Shown here one piece after another: positions 5,113-6,895 of a DNA stretch of 6,895 bases (positions are counted from its first letter, which is position 1; each line of letters opens with the position of its first letter). The notes under the pieces are model-generated. The model had not been told where the DNA came from. It saw only the letters and a program-made list of their open reading frames with translations, and searched no databases. The DNA is from Rhodobacter sp. (GTDB lineage Bacteria; Pseudomonadota; Alphaproteobacteria; Rhodobacterales; Rhodobacteraceae), in the NCBI GenBank assembly GCA_027482795.1, contig JAIXVS010000091.1:1-6895 (forward strand), read 5' to 3'. The position numbers and the translations under genes were made by a program.

Positions 5113-6174
5113 ATGGCCAGACGTAAGCCCACCGCCCCAGATCAAGCGATTGAAACGGCTGCTCAATCTGCTGTTGAAACCGCAGTGGAACCCGTTGCTA
5201 TTGCCGAACCGCAGCATATTGTGCAGGCGTCAGATGACCCAATCGGCGAAGCTGCGCCGGTGAAGCCCAGATCAAATACGCCTCTAACGTTGGGGTTGGG
5301 GGCGGTTCTTGGCCTAGGGATCGCGGCGCTGGGCTATGGGGCGGCGTTAACCTTTCCGCTGACATCTGCCGCGCCTGCCAGCGTGGATCAGGGCGCATTG
5401 GCCGAACTTACCGCCAAACTGAGCGAGGTTGAAGCGGGCCTTCAAGCGCGTATCGCCGCACTTGAATCTGCCCCTGTGGTTGCACCTGATACATCCGCGA
5501 TTGAGGCGCGGATCGACGCGCTAGAGGCAAAACTTGCCGCCGCGCCGCCGAATAATGACCTGCGCGCGGAATTGGCCGATATTCGCACAAAATTGGCCCA
5601 ATCCGACCCCGCCCCTGCGATCAAGGCCGCAATTGCTGCGCAAATGGGCGCTGTTGAAAAAACCGCGCAAGATATGGTTGCGCGTGTCAGCGATGCGGCA
5701 AACCAAGCGGCCCGCCTTTCGGCGATGACCCTGCTTCAGGCAGCGCTGGATACAGGCGCGCCCTATGCCTCGGCCGCTGGGCAAATTGCTTTGCCCGAAG
5801 TGCTGGCCGCCCATGCCGAAACGGGTATCCCCAGCCTGACCCATTTGCGCGATACCTTTCCCGATGCGGCCCGCGCAGGGCTGGACGCGGCCCTAAAATC
5901 CAACATGGGCGCAACGTGGAGCGAGCGGATTACAAACTTCCTGCGCAGCCAGACTGGCGCGCGCGCGCTGACTCCGCGTGAGGGTAGCGATCCCGATGCA
6001 GTTCTGTCGCGCGTTGATGCGGCGCTGAAAGGGGCCGATATGCAGGCCGTGGTGACCGAACTTGCAGCCCTGCCCGCCGCCGCCCAAACCGCAATGCAGG
6101 TGTGGATAGATCAGGCCAAGCTGCGCGCCGATGCCTTGGCCGCCTTTTCCACGCTGACCAAAGAAGGGATGTAG
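5113..6174 (+). CDS. Mitofilin-family (Mic60-like) inner-membrane protein
   Basis: A 353-residue protein with the Mic60/mitofilin layout. It has a short acidic, Ala-rich cytoplasmic N-terminus (1-52), one membrane helix (about 57-82, GLGAVLGLGIAALGYGAALT), and a long periplasmic helical region with coiled-coil heptads (about 92-200, including LAELTAKLSEVEAGLQARIA). The C-terminal mitofilin-like domain (about 235-345) contains SLTHLRDTFPDAARAGLDAA, WSERITNFLRSQTGA and VWIDQAKLRADALAAF. Mic60 is the core of mitochondrial cristae junctions; alphaproteobacterial relatives are encoded beside hemD and are linked to shaping internal membranes. Placement beside hemD and a HemY-type gene is the order known for this family and strengthens the call. 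ATG 5113 is preferred over the in-frame TTG 5101. The stop TAG is 3 bp before the next start, so the two are co-translated. Confidence 0.88.
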   Translation: MARRKPTAPDQAIETAAQSAVETAVEPVAIAEPQHIVQASDDPIGEAAPVKPRSNTPLTLGLGAVLGLGIAALGYGAALTFPLTSAAPASVDQGALAELTAKLSEVEAGLQARIAALESAPVVAPDTSAIEARIDALEAKLAAAPPNNDLRAELADIRTKLAQSDPAPAIKAAIAAQMGAVEKTAQDMVARVSDAANQAARLSAMTLLQAALDTGAPYASAAGQIALPEVLAAHAETGIPSLTHLRDTFPDAARAGLDAALKSNMGATWSERITNFLRSQTGARALTPREGSDPDAVLSRVDAALKGADMQAVVTELAALPAAAQTAMQVWIDQAKLRADALAAFSTLTKEGM

Positions 6175-6177
6175 CAG

Positions 6178-6895
6178 ATGCTTTGGTCGCTGCTGAAAGT
6201 TGTGCTGTTTGTAGCATTTGTGGCCGCGCTGAGTTTTGCCGCCACGTTGCTGCAAAACACCCAAGCGGGTTTGCGCATTGCCTATGCGGGGTGGGAATTT
6301 CACCTTGGCCCGTTGCAGGCCACCATCGTGCTGCTTGTCCTTTTGGCCGTTCTGTGGCTGTTGATGCGCGGCGTTGGTCTTTTGGTGGCGACATTGCGCT
6401 TTGTCACGGGCGATGAAACCGCCCTGTCGCGCTATTTTGATCGTAACCGCGAACGCAAGGGCTATGCCGCGCTGAATGAGGGGCTAATCGCGCTGGCATC
6501 GGGCGAAGGGCGGCTTGCCCTGCTGCGCGCCCAGCGGGCCGAGAAATATTTGGGCAAGCCCGAAATCACCGCCCTGCTGGTGGCCCAAGCTGCCGAAGTG
6601 GCGGGCGATTCGGCCCGCGCGACTGCGGCCTATAAAACCCTGCTGGCCAATGACAGCACCCGCTTTGTGGGCGTGCGCGGGCTGCTGAAGCAAAAGCTGG
6701 CCGAAGGAGACCGCGAAACCGCGCTAAAACTGGCGCAAAAGGCGTTCGATTTGCGCCCAAAACACAACGAAACGCAGGATATTTTGCTGCAATTACAATC
6801 GGATAGCGCCGATTGGGCAGGCGCGCGCGCCACTTTGGGGGCTAAGGCGCGGGGCGGTAGCCTGCCCAAAGATGTGTTCCGCCGCCGTGATGCAG
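6178..6895 (+). CDS. hemY: HemY-type TPR membrane protein, N-terminal part (3' truncated by window)
   Basis: Translation from ATG 6178 stays open to the window end (239 codons). AAGAAGGG at 6161-6168, nine bases upstream, is a good ribosome site. Two membrane helices lie at about residues 5-25 and 44-70, joined by a short loop with NTQAGLRIAYAGWEF, as in the HemY N-terminal domain. After the second helix come RNRERKGYAALNEGLIALASGEG (about 90-112) and TPR-like helical pairs: ALLVAQAAEVAGDSARATAAY, FVGVRGLLKQKLAEGDRETA and ALKLAQKAFDLRPKHNETQD. This heme-operon HemY is a TPR scaffold of uncertain role and is distinct from the protoporphyrinogen oxidase also called HemY in Bacillus. Its position just after the mitofilin-like gene (3-bp gap) is the usual alphaproteobacterial order and suggests the two proteins work together in the inner membrane. 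Confidence 0.9.
   Translation, partial: MLWSLLKVVLFVAFVAALSFAATLLQNTQAGLRIAYAGWEFHLGPLQATIVLLVLLAVLWLLMRGVGLLVATLRFVTGDETALSRYFDRNRERKGYAALNEGLIALASGEGRLALLRAQRAEKYLGKPEITALLVAQAAEVAGDSARATAAYKTLLANDSTRFVGVRGLLKQKLAEGDRETALKLAQKAFDLRPKHNETQDILLQLQSDSADWAGARATLGAKARGGSLPKDVFRRRDA

Noticed and set aside
5521..6394. Long minus-strand frames opposite the mitofilin-like and HemY-type genes
   Set aside because: Both have shadow composition and lie opposite well-supported genes; no ribosome site or known motif.
1..6895. Mobile elements, CRISPR arrays, tRNA or rRNA genes, defence systems
   Set aside because: No repeat-spacer pattern, transposase-like frame, terminal repeats, tRNA-like fold or shift in base composition was seen; the genes are conserved housekeeping types.

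Overview
The window looks like chromosomal core sequence from an alphaproteobacterium, most likely of the order Rhodobacterales. The evidence is a GC-rich third codon position with many GCGC runs, the protein sequences themselves, and the gene order hemD / mitofilin-like (Mic60) / HemY-type TPR protein next to a divergent tsaD-gpsA unit. I cannot name the genus. I see no mobile element, CRISPR array, rRNA or tRNA.

Layout. (1) 1-516, plus strand: the C-terminal part of S-adenosylhomocysteine hydrolase (ahcY), closed by a strong intrinsic terminator with a GCAA tetraloop. (2) 566-901, plus: a small protein of about 111 residues that I do not recognise. (3) 902-1061: a non-coding gap holding a promoter-like element, a 5' stem-loop and a 10-bp hairpin; together they could make a small RNA of about 95 nt. 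(4) 1062-1460, minus: a four-helix membrane protein of the DUF1761 type, with its own promoter that overlaps the end of the preceding gene. (5) 1531-4264, minus: a tight four-gene operon in the order tsaD, gpsA, YciI-like, EVE-domain, joined by two ATGA overlaps and one 3-bp gap. (6) 4265-4317: a 53-bp divergent control region with apparently interlocked promoters. (7) 4318 to the end, plus: hemD, a mitofilin-family membrane protein with a promoter just upstream, and the N-terminal part of a HemY-type protein cut by the window edge.

How the genes fit together. The rightward unit combines uroporphyrinogen-III synthase with two inner-membrane proteins: the bacterial relative of mitochondrial Mic60 and a TPR protein whose family is tied to heme synthesis. 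It therefore links tetrapyrrole synthesis to inner-membrane organisation. The leftward unit combines tRNA t6A modification (TsaD), glycerol-3-phosphate supply for phospholipids (GpsA) and two small proteins of unclear role. AhcY belongs to the methyl cycle. Most genes are conserved housekeeping genes. The parts most worth a second look are the candidate small RNA at about 962-1057, the interlocked divergent promoters in front of tsaD and hemD, the unknown protein at 566-901, and the Mic60-heme cluster.
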